64,000 nucleotides of DNA from Planococcus circulans (GTDB lineage Bacteria > Bacillota > Bacilli > Bacillales_A > Planococcaceae). Made by a program: the position numbers and the translations under genes. Under the pieces are notes generated by a model. The model saw only the letters and a program-made list of their open reading frames with translations. It had not been told where the DNA came from and did no database searches. How positions within the stretch are numbered: the stretch's first letter is position 1; every line of letters starts with the position of its first letter. Below, piece by piece: positions 52,386-60,986 of this stretch. The stretch is taken from NCBI RefSeq assembly GCF_020023385.1, contig NZ_JAIQCL010000007.1, positions 124,001-188,000 of the forward strand, written 5' to 3'.

Positions 52386-53219
52386 TTATAATTCAGTTAC
52401 TTCAACTTCAGGTTTTGTGAATTTCGATGCGGCACCGTGCATGACAGGGCCGACGTATTCATTCAGCTTCCAGCCGTGCTGGATCGCTGTTGCGACAAAA
52501 ATTTTGGCGTTGAGGACAGCGTCTTTAACCGACTGGCCGTTTGCCAGGTTCGCCGTAATCGCTGCTGCGAATGTGCAGCCTGCGCCGTGGTTGTATGTGG
52601 TATCCGTTTTTTCGGATGTCAGCAAATAATGCGTTTTGCCATCGAACAGCAAATCTGCCGCCTTTTCGTGCTTCAATTGCTTGCCGCCTTTGATGACAAC
52701 AAACTCAGCGCCGTGCGCGTGGATCTTTTCAGCAGCTGTCTGCATGTCCTCCACTGTTTGCAAGGTGCCTTCGCCTGATAATTGACCAGCTTCCACCAGA
52801 TTCGGCGTAACGACTTTAGCGTTCGGCAGTAAATACTTGATCATGGCGTCAACGTTTTCAGGAAATAAAACTTCGTCTTCGCCTTTGCACGCCATTACCG
52901 GATCGATGACCACGTCTGTGATGCCAGAATCAGCAATCGCTTTTCCAGCCATTTCGATAATATCGACAGTCGGCAGCATGCCGGTCTTCAAGGCGTCAAC
53001 GCCAGTAGAGAACGCTGTTGTCAACTGGGCATCGAGCGTATCCAACGCAATCGGATGGATGCCGTGGCTCCAGCCGTTTTCAGGATCCATGGTGACGATG
53101 ACAGTCAATGCATTCATGCCATATGTTCCATGTTCCTGGAAAGTTTTAAGGTCTGCTTGTATGCCTGCTCCGCCGGAAGTGTCAGAACCGGCGATGGTTA
53201 AGGTTTTTTTGAGTGTCAT
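52386..53219 (-). CDS. pdxK: Pyridoxal/hydroxymethylpyrimidine kinase (Bacillus-type PdxK)
   Basis: A 277-residue ribokinase-fold enzyme, ThiD-like in sequence, that phosphorylates pyridoxal and related B6 vitamers in Bacillus. Signature: TIAGSDTSGGAGIQADLKTF (about 8-27), DPVMACKGEDEVL (about 106-118), NLVEAGQLSG, and the anion hole with catalytic Asp/Cys region NHGAGCTFAAAI (about 209-220). The Cys near the C-terminal lid is a feature reported for this kinase type. SD AAAGGAG precedes ATG at 53219. It stands alone; in B. subtilis the ortholog also lies near ung and ywdI. Confidence 0.9.
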   Translation of the reverse strand: MTLKKTLTIAGSDTSGGAGIQADLKTFQEHGTYGMNALTVIVTMDPENGWSHGIHPIALDTLDAQLTTAFSTGVDALKTGMLPTVDIIEMAGKAIADSGITDVVIDPVMACKGEDEVLFPENVDAMIKYLLPNAKVVTPNLVEAGQLSGEGTLQTVEDMQTAAEKIHAHGAEFVVIKGGKQLKHEKAADLLFDGKTHYLLTSEKTDTTYNHGAGCTFAAAITANLANGQSVKDAVLNAKIFVATAIQHGWKLNEYVGPVMHGAASKFTKPEVEVTEL

Positions 53220-53279
53220 GCGTAAATCTCCTTTAAGTGGATTATGTCATTGCTCTCATTTTAACAAAAATTCGAACAT

Positions 53280-53534
53280 TTACAACGGATTGCGCTTATT
53301 CGGTACCAGCAGAAGAGCTGCAGTCGCGAGGCAGATAAGCAGAAATACAGTGGTGAAAATCCCCATTAATGCAAAGCCGCTTTTGAAAAGACCAATCGTA
53401 ATGAGTAATGTTAGAATGGAAACAGCTACTATTATCAGGCCGAGACAGCCCAATCCGGCCCGTTTTGCGCCTTCTGGAGCAGTCGCTCCTTTAGTTTTTG
53501 AAACACTGGTTATTTTTTCGCGCCAATCGGCCAT
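53280..53534 (-). CDS. Small two-helix membrane protein, unknown function
   Basis: An 84-residue protein: a basic cytosolic head (MADWREKITSVSKTKGATAPEGAKR) and two hydrophobic helices (about 30-50 and 54-77), ending PNKRNPL. No family is recognised with confidence. The start is ATG 53534, supported by AAAGGAG nine bases upstream on the reverse strand. A much longer open frame extends upstream across the DUF4230 gene, but it is a shadow without SD. It is divergent from the DUF4230 gene, with 70 bases between starts. Confidence 0.68.
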   Translation of the reverse strand: MADWREKITSVSKTKGATAPEGAKRAGLGCLGLIIVAVSILTLLITIGLFKSGFALMGIFTTVFLLICLATAALLLVPNKRNPL

Positions 53535-53604
53535 GCTGATCGCTCCTTTAGATAAGCGTACCATGAAGCAGAGATGAAGAGAATATAAGAAAGTAGGGGT
53601 TTTA

Positions 53605-54324
53605 TTGGCGAAAGATCCGAAAATGACGGAAATCGAACGGTTATTGGCAGAAATGAAAGAGCAGGGAACGACGAAAGAATCAGGCTTTTGGAAAAGCACC
53701 AAATTGATGATGAGTGTCTGGCGCAATACGTTTCTGGTGCTGATAGCGGTTTTGCTGTTGCTGCTTGTGGCTCTTCCATTGGGCACTTTTTGGATGATCA
53801 AAGGCAGCACAGCGACTGAAAGCAAAGGTGCCTTTCTGGAACAGATCCAGGAATTGAACGAGCTGTCCACAGCAGAAGCTTTTTCGAAAGTCATCATTGA
53901 ACGCGAAGATAATGCAGTATTCGGGCAGGAAATCGGCTTGGACCTGCCGGGAACGAAACGGCAACTGCTGGTCGTCATACCGGGATCGGTCCGCGCCGGC
54001 ATTGATTTCTCCAAAGTATCCGAAGACGATATCATTCTTGACGAAGAAGCCCAGACCGCAACATTGACGTTGCCGCCGGCAGAGTTTCTGGGAGGACCGG
54101 AACTGTTCATGGACCAGGTGGAGGTTTATTCGTATGAAGGGCTGTTTCGCAGCGGAACGGACTTTTCTGAGGCCTACGAACTGGCGGAAGAGGCCAAGAA
54201 CCTGATGTTGGTGGAGACGGAAGGCCAGGGCGTGCTGCAGACGGCAGAGGCTAATGCAGCGCGTTCGGTCCAGGAGATGTTCGGCTTGGTCGATTATGAT
54301 GTCACAGTAGAGTTCGAGGAGTGA
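53605..54324 (+). CDS. DUF4230 domain membrane protein
   Basis: A 239-residue protein. A cytosolic N-terminus (about 1-38) and one membrane helix (about 42-65) precede an external DUF4230 domain (about 80-235). Typical text is [20 protein letters not shown] (about 98-117) and [21 protein letters not shown]. The function is unknown. Start TTG 53605 follows GTAGGGG at about six bases. It overlaps the ung ribosome-binding region: its last codons GAGGAG form the SD for ung, so the two are co-transcribed. Confidence 0.8.
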   Translation: MAKDPKMTEIERLLAEMKEQGTTKESGFWKSTKLMMSVWRNTFLVLIAVLLLLLVALPLGTFWMIKGSTATESKGAFLEQIQELNELSTAEAFSKVIIEREDNAVFGQEIGLDLPGTKRQLLVVIPGSVRAGIDFSKVSEDDIILDEEAQTATLTLPPAEFLGGPELFMDQVEVYSYEGLFRSGTDFSEAYELAEEAKNLMLVETEGQGVLQTAEANAARSVQEMFGLVDYDVTVEFEE

Positions 54325-54329
54325 TGGAT

Positions 54330-55004
54330 ATGGGCAAACAGATTTTCAACAACGATTGGCAGGACGTCGTGGGCGAAGAATTCGATAAACCGTATTATTT
54401 GGAGCTGCGCGAGTTTTTAAAAGAAGAATACGCCAATAAAACAATCTATCCTGCAAAAGAAAATATTTGGTCGGCTTTTGAACACACGGCGTATCAGGAT
54501 ATCAAAGTCGTGATTTTGGGGCAGGATCCGTATCATGGCCCAAACCAGGCGCATGGCCTAAGTTTTTCCGTACAGCCGGGAGTGCCGCATCCGCCGAGCC
54601 TGCGCAATATGTTCAAGGAATTGAAGGAGGATATCGGCTGCGACAAGCCGAAAGACGGCACGTTGACGAAATGGGCCGACCAGGGCGTCCTGATGATGAA
54701 CACCGTCCTGACGGTCAGAGCCGGAGAAGCGAATTCGCATCGCAATAAAGGCTGGGAAACGTTTACGGATGAAGTCATCCGCAAATTGTCCGAGCGCGAA
54801 GAGCCGATTATTTTTGTGTTGTGGGGAAAACCTGCCCAAACGAAGAAGCGGCTCATCGACCTCGGAAAGCATGAGGTTCTCGAAGCGCCTCATCCAAGTC
54901 CGCTCAGTGCGAGCCGCGGTTTTTTCGGCAGCCGGCCGTATTCAAAAGTGAACAGTCTGTTACAAAGCCGCGGCCAAACGCCCATCGATTTCTGTTTGGA
55001 CTGA
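54330..55004 (+). CDS. ung: Uracil-DNA glycosylase
   Basis: A 224-residue family 1 uracil-DNA glycosylase that removes uracil from DNA at the start of base-excision repair. Motifs: catalytic Asp in [21 protein letters not shown] (about residues 59-79), [22 protein letters not shown], the LWGKPAQ strand, and the minor-groove loop [13 protein letters not shown] (about 184-196). ATG 54330 is eight bases after GAGGAG (54316-54321), which is better than GTG 54321 or ATG 54324. ywdI follows 60 bases later, as in B. subtilis. Confidence 0.96.
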   Translation: MGKQIFNNDWQDVVGEEFDKPYYLELREFLKEEYANKTIYPAKENIWSAFEHTAYQDIKVVILGQDPYHGPNQAHGLSFSVQPGVPHPPSLRNMFKELKEDIGCDKPKDGTLTKWADQGVLMMNTVLTVRAGEANSHRNKGWETFTDEVIRKLSEREEPIIFVLWGKPAQTKKRLIDLGKHEVLEAPHPSPLSASRGFFGSRPYSKVNSLLQSRGQTPIDFCLD

Positions 55005-55064
55005 CCTGCAGCAGAGCGTCGTGGTAAACTGGAAGTAATCCAAAAAAGGAGAGGGGGCTGTAAC

Positions 55065-55325
55065 ATGGCCATCGATACCATGCGTATTTTAAATGAAATC
55101 GACAAGCACACGACGCGTGCGCGAGGCGGCCATCCGGCGAAGGTGCGTGAATCTGTCGCGGCCATCCGTGCATTATGCGACCTGCTGCTGGAGGACGATC
55201 AACCGGCTGTCGACAAGGAAACACCGCGCGCCGTGCCGCTTGCTTCCCCTCAGCCGCAGACGGTATCTGCCGTCAATAAGCTGAAAGAAGAAGACGCGAA
55301 CGGCGATTCGCTGTTTGAATTTTAA
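55065..55325 (+). CDS. ywdI: YwdI family protein (DUF5327)
   Basis: An 86-residue soluble protein. The N-terminal half is helical (MAIDTMRILNEIDKHTTRARGG..VRESVAAIRALCDLLL) and the second half is polar and Pro-rich, ending in DANGDSLFEF, a common acidic-aromatic tail in the family. The function is unknown. Position between ung and ywdK is the same as in B. subtilis, which supports the call. SD GGAGAGGGGG precedes ATG 55065. The next gene starts 20 bases later. Confidence 0.85.
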   Translation: MAIDTMRILNEIDKHTTRARGGHPAKVRESVAAIRALCDLLLEDDQPAVDKETPRAVPLASPQPQTVSAVNKLKEEDANGDSLFEF

Positions 55326-55345
55326 AGGGAAAGAGGAAATGGAAT

Positions 55346-55723
55346 ATGAAGTTTTTCTTGATTGCCGGAGCGGTTAACGCTCTTCTGTCTGTCGCATTTG
55401 GCGCGTTTGGCGCACATCTGCTGGAAGGGCGTGTTGCAGATAAATATTTGGATACATGGCAAACGGCCGTACAATATCAGATGTTCCATGCAGTCGGCTT
55501 GATGGTCATCGCGATCCTCATGAGCTCGTCTCTGCTTGGGCCACTCGGATCATTGAACTGGGCTGGCTATTTGATGCTTGCTGGTATCGTCATTTTTTCA
55601 GGGAGTTTATATGTCCTGAGTTTAACGGGCATCAGCATTCTCGGTGCCATCACGCCAATCGGCGGCGTCGCTTTTATCGCCGCCTGGGTAATGGTCATCA
55701 TTGCTGCAGTAAAAGCGTTGTAA
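55346..55723 (+). CDS. ywdK: DUF423 membrane protein YwdK
   Basis: A 125-residue protein with four membrane helices. The DUF423 signature is the N-terminal GAVNALLSVAFGAFGAHLLEGR (about 8-29) and WQTAVQYQMFHAVGLM (about 39-54), with GSLYVLSLTGISILGAITPIGGVAFIAAW at the end. The role is unknown. SD AAAGAGGAAATGG is close to ATG 55346. It is the last gene of the DUF4230-ung-ywdI-ywdK group, followed by a strong terminator. Confidence 0.9.
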   Translation: MKFFLIAGAVNALLSVAFGAFGAHLLEGRVADKYLDTWQTAVQYQMFHAVGLMVIAILMSSSLLGPLGSLNWAGYLMLAGIVIFSGSLYVLSLTGISILGAITPIGGVAFIAAWVMVIIAAVKAL

Positions 55724-55737
55724 GAATAGGGGAAGGG

Positions 55738-55770
55738 CAATCTGTTTTATGCGGATTGCCCTTTTTTTTA
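55738..55770 (+). terminator. Terminator of the ung-ywdI-ywdK operon
   Basis: GGGCAATC and GATTGCCC arms, eight T. Confidence 0.9.
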
Positions 55771-55776
55771 GGTCGC

Positions 55777-55860
55777 GGACAGTATTTGTGGTCGAATGGA
55801 CTGTATATTGCTCAAGTCGGACTGTATATCCAATTAATTGGGAATTCGGCGTATGAAACT
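55777..55860 (+). repeat. 21-bp phased array 3, beta part (core GGACwGTAT)
   Basis: GGACAGTATTT, GGACTGTATAT and GGACTGTATAT start at 55777, 55798 and 55819; a degenerate fourth unit (GGGAATTCGG) starts at 55840. The spacing is 21 bases with unrelated linkers. This is the same core as array 2 but on the plus strand. Confidence 0.83.
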
Positions 55861-55877
55861 GCCGCTGATTTCGCGTC

Positions 55878-56003
55878 GAGGTGCGGTCTAGGACGTTTGA
55901 GGTGCGGAAATGGGTCGGCGAGGTGCGGTTACACCCGCTTGAGGTGAGGAAATCACTCCTCAAGGTGCGGTCGCAGCCATTCGAAGTGCGGTCGCATACA
56001 AAT
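55878..56003 (+). repeat. 21-bp phased array 3, gamma part (core GAGGTGCGG, six units)
   Basis: GAGGTGCGG, GAGGTGCGG, GAGGTGCGG, GAGGTGAGG, AAGGTGCGG and GAAGTGCGG start at 55878, 55899, 55920, 55941, 55962 and 55983, exactly 21 bases apart; the 12-base linkers are unrelated. It is a different core from the beta part beside it. Confidence 0.87.
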
Positions 56004-56007
56004 CAAA

Positions 56008-56036
56008 CAAAAAAAGCCGCCCAAAAGGCGGCTTTC
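56008..56036 (-). terminator. Terminator of hemQ
   Basis: AAAGCCGCC and GGCGGCTTT arms, four-base loop, seven T on the reverse strand. Confidence 0.9.
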
Positions 56037-56048
56037 AGCATGCGTTCA

Positions 56049-56798
56049 TTAAACTTCTAAAAATTTAACGGTTCTTTCGGCATCTAGTCTTGTACCGACA
56101 TAGAATGAACCGAATTCTGCGTAACGCGCGCTGACTTCGTCAAAACGCATCTCGTAGATCAGTTTCTTGAATTGAAGAACGTCGTCTGCGAACAAAGTAA
56201 CGCCCCACTCGTAGTCGTCAAAGCCGACAGATCCAGAGATGATCTGTTTTACTTTGCCGGCATAGCTGCGGCCGATTTTGCCGTGTGACAGCATCAATTC
56301 TTTGCGTGTATCCATTGGAAGCATGTACCAGTTGTCGTCACCATCGCGGCGTTTGTCCATCGGGTAGAAGCAGATGTACTGTGAACGCTGAAGTTCTGGG
56401 TACAGACGCGCACGGACATGTGCATTCTGGTAAGGATCTTCGTCGGATTTTCCAGCCAGGTAGTTGGAAAGCTCGACAACTGAAACGTATGAATAGGTAG
56501 GAACTGTATAAGCGATCAATGTCAGCTTATTGTATTCCGTTTCAAGTTCGTTCAATTCGTCCATTGTTTCACGCAGCATCATCAGCATCAAGTCAGCTTT
56601 TTGGCCAACAATTGAATACAAAGCATGTGCGCCGGTTTTATTTTCATCGGCTTGGTTGATTTTGTCCATAAATGCCTGGAATTCGTCGATCGCGAATTGG
56701 CGCTCTTCTTCCGTCAGCATTTTCCACGTTACCCAATCCATCGACCGGAAATCGTGCAGGACGTACCAGCCGTCTAATGTAATCGCTGCTTCATTCAT
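56049..56798 (-). CDS. hemQ: Coproheme decarboxylase (HemQ)
   Basis: A 249-residue chlorite-dismutase-fold protein that oxidatively decarboxylates coproheme III to haem b, the last step of the coproporphyrin-dependent haem pathway of Firmicutes. The Tyr-rich [20 protein letters not shown] (about 97-116), [19 protein letters not shown] (about 143-161, containing the reactive Tyr region) and the proximal His in LSHGKIGR (His 172) are visible. SD AAAGGAG precedes the ATG. It is divergent from lipL with 175 bases between starts, the same neighbourhood as in B. subtilis (ywfI next to ywfL). Confidence 0.95.
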   Translation of the reverse strand: MNEAAITLDGWYVLHDFRSMDWVTWKMLTEEERQFAIDEFQAFMDKINQADENKTGAHALYSIVGQKADLMLMMLRETMDELNELETEYNKLTLIAYTVPTYSYVSVVELSNYLAGKSDEDPYQNAHVRARLYPELQRSQYICFYPMDKRRDGDDNWYMLPMDTRKELMLSHGKIGRSYAGKVKQIISGSVGFDDYEWGVTLFADDVLQFKKLIYEMRFDEVSARYAEFGSFYVGTRLDAERTVKFLEV

Positions 56799-56973
56799 TA
56801 CTCAAACACTCCTTTTAATGTAAATCTCTCACCACTCAGTTTATCACAACCCCTCATCAACTTCCTTTAAAACTAATGGCTGTCACCAATTTGACATGAC
56901 GCGCACGGGTTTTCAGCAACAGCCGAAAAGGGTAAACTGAAGACAAGCAATTGCAGAAAGAGGAGAAGGAAGC

Positions 56974-57795
56974 ATGCCGTTATTTTTTGAAGAAACAGCC
57001 TGGCGTTTTTGGGACCAGTCCCTCAGCGCCAAAAACCGCTCTGCACTCGAGTCGTTCGCAGCGGATGACACTTTATGTGAATTGGTTGGATCGGGAAAAA
57101 GCGCCCCGACCGTCCGCACATGGGTGCACGACGATACTGTAGTATTGGGCATCCAGGATCACCGGCTGCCGCACATTGATGAAGGGATGGACGCTTTGAG
57201 AGCACGTGGGTTTTCCCCGATTATCCGCAATTCAGGCGGGCTCGCGGTTGTGCTGGACGCTGGTGTCCTGAACATTTCGCTCGTTCTGTCGGAAAAGGAC
57301 AACGCCATCGACATTCCAGCAGGGTACGAATTGATGCTTGACTTGGTGCGTGAGCTGTTTCCGGAAGCCACAATCGATGCCTACGAAATCGTCGGCTCGT
57401 ACTGTCCGGGGTCCTATGACCTGAGCATTGGCGGCCGGAAGTTCGCCGGCATCTCGCAGCGCCGGATTCGCCGCGGAATTGCCGTACAAGTTTACCTGTG
57501 CGTTGAAGGCAGCGGTTCAGAACGCGCAGAAGTCATCCGCGATTTTTACGAAGCGGGACTGCAGGGAGAAGAAACGAAATTCACTTACCCGGAAATAAAA
57601 CCGGAGACGATGGCATCGCTCAGTGAGCTGCTGGAAAGAAACATTACCGTTCAGGAAGTGGTGCTGGACCTCCATGCTTTAATGGGAGAACCCGCACCGA
57701 TGCCCCTGCAGCAGGATGAGACGGAACTGTACGGTTTTTATTTGAAACGCGTTGTCGAACGCAATAGCAAAATGCTGGAACGCCCTCTTGAATAG
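56974..57795 (+). CDS. lipL: Octanoyl-[GcvH]:protein N-octanoyltransferase
   Basis: A 273-residue member of the lipoate ligase/LipB fold. LipL moves octanoyl groups from GcvH to the E2 subunits of oxo-acid dehydrogenases. The catalytic Cys lies in IVGSYCPGSYDLSIGGRKFAGISQRRIRRG (about residues 142-171), and RNSGGLAVVLDAGVLNISLVL (about 84-104) is the substrate loop. Absence of an ATP-binding pattern and the Cys position favour LipL over a true ligase. SD AGGAGAAGGAAG precedes ATG 56974. ywfO follows 54 bases later. Confidence 0.92.
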   Translation: MPLFFEETAWRFWDQSLSAKNRSALESFAADDTLCELVGSGKSAPTVRTWVHDDTVVLGIQDHRLPHIDEGMDALRARGFSPIIRNSGGLAVVLDAGVLNISLVLSEKDNAIDIPAGYELMLDLVRELFPEATIDAYEIVGSYCPGSYDLSIGGRKFAGISQRRIRRGIAVQVYLCVEGSGSERAEVIRDFYEAGLQGEETKFTYPEIKPETMASLSELLERNITVQEVVLDLHALMGEPAPMPLQQDETELYGFYLKRVVERNSKMLERPLE

Positions 57796-57849
57796 AAGAG
57801 AGGCGCTGGTGTAGAATAGCTGGTACATGAAAAATCTGGAGGTGCGCAA

Positions 57850-59154
57850 GTGAGCTACGCAACGCAAAAGTTAGCTGAGGAAAAAGTCTTCAAAGATCCG
57901 GTTCACCGATATATCCACGTGCGCGACCAAGTGATTTGGGATCTGATCAATTCGCGTGAAGTTCAGCGTTTGCGCAGGATCAAGCAATTGGGCACCTCGT
58001 ATTTAGTATTCCACGGCGCGGAACACAGCCGTTTCAACCACTCGCTGGGCGTTTACGAAATTGTCCGCCGGATTTCGGATGATATTTTCCACGGCCGTCC
58101 AGAATGGGATGAAAGCGAACGCTTGGTGGTTTTGTGTGCGGCGCTTCTCCATGACTTGGGCCATGGCCCGTTTTCGCATTCATTTGAAAAAGTCTTTTCT
58201 GTCGACCATGAGGAATTCACGCGGGAAATCCTGCTTGGGGATACCGAGGTCAATGAAATCCTGTTGAAGGTGTCCGCTGAATTTCCAAAAAAAGTTGCGG
58301 AAGTCATTGCCAAAACGTATTCGAATAAACAAGTCGTTTCATTGATTTCCAGCCAGATCGATGCAGACCGCATGGATTATCTCCAGCGGGATGCGTATTA
58401 TACAGGGGTTTCCTACGGACATTTTGATATGGAACGGATTCTCCGCGTCATGCGTCCGCTGGATGACCAGGTGGTCATCAAGTCGAGCGGCATGCACGCT
58501 GTCGAAGATTACATCATGAGCCGGTACCAGATGTACTGGCAAGTCTATTTCCATCCGGTTGCCCGCAGTGCAGAAGTGATTTTGCGCAAGATTCTGCAGC
58601 GCGCGAAGGAATTGAGTGAAAGCGGCTATAAATTCGAACAGCCGCCGACGCATTTTTTGGCATTTTTCGACCGGAGCTTTACGCTGAAAGAATATTTGGC
58701 GCTCGATGAAGGCGTGCTGATGACCTATTTCCAATTGTGGATGACCGAACGCGATCCGATTCTATCAGACCTGTGCGACCGCTTCGTCAACCGGCGCCTG
58801 TTCCAGTATGTCGATTTTGACCCGGGCAAGGACTATAAAAAGCTTGGCGAGTTGGCTCAGCTGTTCCATTCTGCCGGCATCGACCCGGAATATTATTTGA
58901 TAGACGACTCGACATCCGACCTGCCCTACGATTTCTATCGTCCGGGAGAGGAAGAAGAGCGCCTGCCGATCCATTTGTTGATGCCGAATGGCGACATCAA
59001 GGAATTATCGCGCTTGTCCCAGATTGTAGATGCCATTTCAGGCAAGCGCAGAACCGATTATAAATTGTATTTTCCAGCTGAGCTATTGATCGACGGCAAG
59101 AAAACAGCCATCAAACAGCAGATTTTGGAAATGCTTCGAGAAGGAGGGCTCTAG
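57850..59154 (+). CDS. ywfO: HD-domain phosphohydrolase YwfO
   Basis: A 434-residue dNTPase-like HD protein. Metal-binding residues: HSRFNHSLGVYE (His about 57), LLHDLGHGPFSHSFE (HD about 100), and the Asp in QIDADRMDYLQRDAYYTGV (about 172). These are typical of the YwfO/SAMHD1-like group, which hydrolyses dNTPs or other nucleotides. Start GTG 57850 has GGAGGTG five bases upstream; TG of the start adjoins ywgA logic at the 3' end, where the stop TAG is followed directly by the TTG of ywgA. Cytosolic. Confidence 0.93.
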   Translation: MSYATQKLAEEKVFKDPVHRYIHVRDQVIWDLINSREVQRLRRIKQLGTSYLVFHGAEHSRFNHSLGVYEIVRRISDDIFHGRPEWDESERLVVLCAALLHDLGHGPFSHSFEKVFSVDHEEFTREILLGDTEVNEILLKVSAEFPKKVAEVIAKTYSNKQVVSLISSQIDADRMDYLQRDAYYTGVSYGHFDMERILRVMRPLDDQVVIKSSGMHAVEDYIMSRYQMYWQVYFHPVARSAEVILRKILQRAKELSESGYKFEQPPTHFLAFFDRSFTLKEYLALDEGVLMTYFQLWMTERDPILSDLCDRFVNRRLFQYVDFDPGKDYKKLGELAQLFHSAGIDPEYYLIDDSTSDLPYDFYRPGEEEERLPIHLLMPNGDIKELSRLSQIVDAISGKRRTDYKLYFPAELLIDGKKTAIKQQILEMLREGGL

Positions 59155-59649
59155 TTGCTCCAGGAACATGCAAAAATTGTGGACTTTATTGCCGCAGCGG
59201 AAGGTGTTACCGGCCGCAAGAAACTACAGAAAATGATCTACATAATGAAAAAGATGGACCTGCCGTTTCAGGAAAAATACGAATTTCATATTTATGGGCC
59301 GTACTCGGAAGAATTGACTGCCCGTGTACACGAATTATGCGATATGGGTTTTTTGACGGAAGCGTTGGAGGACAAAGGCTCGTACGTTCAATATAAATAC
59401 ACCGTTACAGCAGAAGGCATGGAATTCCGCAAAGTGTTGGGCAAATCCGTTTTGGATAATCCATCGACTGCAGGGAAACTGAATGCCAAAAGCGGGCGAT
59501 TCCTGGAATTGACCGCGACTCTCCTGTATTTCGACAATTTGAATCGTCAGGAACAAATCGACAAGCTGCATGTCGTCAAAGGGAAATTGAACTTTACGGC
59601 AGAGGAAATCGATGAAGCATTCGCTTTTATTGAAGGATTGCGCTCTTAA
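59155..59649 (+). CDS. ywgA: YwgA family protein
   Basis: A 164-residue cytosolic protein. Family pattern: GRKKLQKMIYIMKKMDLPFQEKYEFHIYGPYSEELTARV, which recalls Panacea/SocA-type antitoxin-like folds (KLQK..YF/Y..GPYS). A winged-helix role is possible but unproven. Start TTG 59155 directly abuts the ywfO stop; the SD GAGAAGGAGGG lies inside the ywfO end, so translation is coupled. The same order occurs in B. subtilis. A terminator follows 15 bases after the stop. Confidence 0.87.
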   Translation: MLQEHAKIVDFIAAAEGVTGRKKLQKMIYIMKKMDLPFQEKYEFHIYGPYSEELTARVHELCDMGFLTEALEDKGSYVQYKYTVTAEGMEFRKVLGKSVLDNPSTAGKLNAKSGRFLELTATLLYFDNLNRQEQIDKLHVVKGKLNFTAEEIDEAFAFIEGLRS

Positions 59650-59663
59650 GAGAATTGGAAATG

Positions 59664-59690
59664 AAAAAAGCTCCCGTTATGGGAGCTTTT
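59664..59690 (+). terminator. Terminator of the lipL-ywfO-ywgA operon
   Basis: AAAAGCTCCC and GGGAGCTTTT arms, five-base loop. Confidence 0.9.
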
Positions 59691-59718
59691 GAGTAATAGA
59701 GGTTGATTTTCTTTTGGT

Positions 59719-59835
59719 GTCCAGCTGCAATGGCCAACTCTTCGGGTCATAAGTCAACCCGGCTGTGTGCCAAAGAGCGCCACTTCGCCGGTCTGCCTTA
59801 TGCCTTTCAGAGCTGAACGGCCATTTCCGCTCCTC
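59719..59835 (+). repeat. Structured intergenic repeat, copy R4
   Basis: GTCCAGCTGCAATGGCCAACTC at the left and GAGCTGAACGGCCATTTCCGC at the right, with CATAAG and CTTATG in the interior: the same architecture as R2. AATGGCC/GGCCATT at the ends pair exactly, while R2 has AACGGCC/GGCCGTT, a compensatory difference. It abuts the stop codon of convergent ywhB. Confidence 0.82.
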
Positions 59836-60021
59836 TTACTGATCGCTGAACAGTTTGCCTTTTGTGCCGTAATCGGTTTTTTTCATGTCCTCGATAAAGA
59901 CGGTGACATTTTCGATCGGTGCGCCTGTTGTTTCAGAAACAGCTTCAGATACCTTCTCGACTAGTGCGCGTTTTTGGTCTTCTGTGCGGCCTTCGAGCAT
60001 TTTTACAGTTACGTATGGCAT
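59836..60021 (-). CDS. ywhB: 4-oxalocrotonate tautomerase family enzyme YwhB
   Basis: A 61-residue tautomerase. The catalytic amino-terminal Pro follows Met (MPYVTVKMLEGRTEDQKRALVEKV), and the family helix plus TTGAPIENVTVFIEDM complete the typical 4-OT fold, which assembles as a hexamer. The physiological substrate is unknown in Bacillus. ATG at 60021 has AAGGAG ten bases upstream. It is divergent from ywhD, 61 bases apart; B. subtilis keeps ywhB, ywhC and ywhD on one side of pbpG-speE. Confidence 0.92.
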   Translation of the reverse strand: MPYVTVKMLEGRTEDQKRALVEKVSEAVSETTGAPIENVTVFIEDMKKTDYGTKGKLFSDQ

Positions 60022-60082
60022 AATGGATACAGCTCCTTTTCTTGAGAATACTATCATCATAGCAGAACGGAGGATTCAGACA

Positions 60083-60601
60083 ATGGCGAATGAAGAAAAA
60101 CCAAAACAAAAAGTAGGCTTCACCATCATAAAGAACGATCCAACGGACGGCCATAAAGGCTACGGCATCGGTTCCTTGTCACTGGAAAACGTATCACCAC
60201 TATTCATCGATGTGGAAGAACAGGAAGCTTTTATTGATATCGGTGCCATGCATGCCCGCAGTGAAGTGGAGCGCGGCATCAAGTTCACCACCAACCCGGA
60301 AGATTCTGCCGGCGGCAAAGATTATTGGCTCGTGTGGATCACCATCGATTACAATCCGGAAGGTCCTTATTACGCGGGAGTTGCAGCATGCGAAATGGTG
60401 GTCAACCGTGAGAAACGGCGTGGTTATAAAATTCTGGCTGATCATGTCAATCGCATGGACAAGTCGATGAAGCGCAAAATCCTTGTTGAACAAATGGATG
60501 AACCATCGAAAAAAGTGCTTGCTGAATACTTGGAGAGCCATAACCCCGAAATGTGGCAGCGTAGCTCAGAACAGCTTCATCAGGACCTTGGCCGAAAGTA
60601 A
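60083..60601 (+). CDS. ywhD: YwhD family protein
   Basis: A 172-residue cytosolic protein of the YwhD family, unknown function. Conserved text: GFTIIKNDPTDGHKGYGIGSLSLENVSPLFID (about 12-43) and AMHARSEVERGIKF (about 53-66), then YYAGVAACEMVVNREKRRGYKILADHVNRMDKS. The ATG at 60083 follows CGGAGG at nine bases; the longer frame upstream overlaps ywhB antisense and was rejected. It lies between ywhB and speE as in B. subtilis, but without pbpG or ywhC. Confidence 0.9.
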   Translation: MANEEKPKQKVGFTIIKNDPTDGHKGYGIGSLSLENVSPLFIDVEEQEAFIDIGAMHARSEVERGIKFTTNPEDSAGGKDYWLVWITIDYNPEGPYYAGVAACEMVVNREKRRGYKILADHVNRMDKSMKRKILVEQMDEPSKKVLAEYLESHNPEMWQRSSEQLHQDLGRK

Positions 60602-60855
60602 AGAACACAGCTTGGCCAATAAAAGATGAGAATGTCAAAGCAGAATATCTATTAAAAATGCAGTTTTTTGAACAGAATGTGACATTTCTATTTGCTTCCA
60701 ATGGATGGTTGAAGTTGTCTATAAAAGGCAGTACACTAGAAATACAGCTTTTCAATAGAAAGCTAGGACACCTGGTAGCGAGCAAGTGCCATGAGCCATT
60801 GAGATTAAAACCCAAGCCCAATGCCTCATGTCTCTTTCTCTGCACCATCAGGCTT

Positions 60856-60907
60856 TAAAAAGGTTTTCTGTGAAGGGAAAAACATTCCCTGTACAGGAAA
60901 CCTTTTT
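60856..60907. terminator. Long bidirectional hairpin between ywhD and speE
   Basis: Outer arms AAAAAGGTTTTCTGT and ACAGGAAACCTTTTT, inner arms AGGGAA and TTCCCT. The rest of the 430-base gap 60602-61032 shows no gene that I can support. Confidence 0.75.
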
Positions 60908-60958
60908 AGTTGGAGTGTAACGCCACTTTCAACGGGTAAAGAGGAGTATAAAAAAATA

Positions 60959-60986
60959 TTGCACTTTCACCGAAAACACTTATACT
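60959..60986 (+). promoter_or_regulatory. Promoter of speE-speB
   Basis: -35 TTGCAC (60959-60964), 16-base spacer, -10 TATACT (60981-60986), 47 bases before the speE start. Confidence 0.6.

Noticed and set aside
53280-54110. 276-residue reverse-strand frame covering the DUF4230 gene
   Set aside because: Only its last 84 codons have an SD-supported start and protein-like membrane segments; the rest is antisense of the DUF4230 gene.
55622-55963. Reverse-strand frame with RTS repeats through array 3
   Set aside because: Same periodicity artefact; it runs through the ywdK terminator and ywdK itself.
60602-60855. Remnant of pbpG or ywhC between ywhD and speE
   Set aside because: Translation in all frames gave no penicillin-binding or M50 protease motif.
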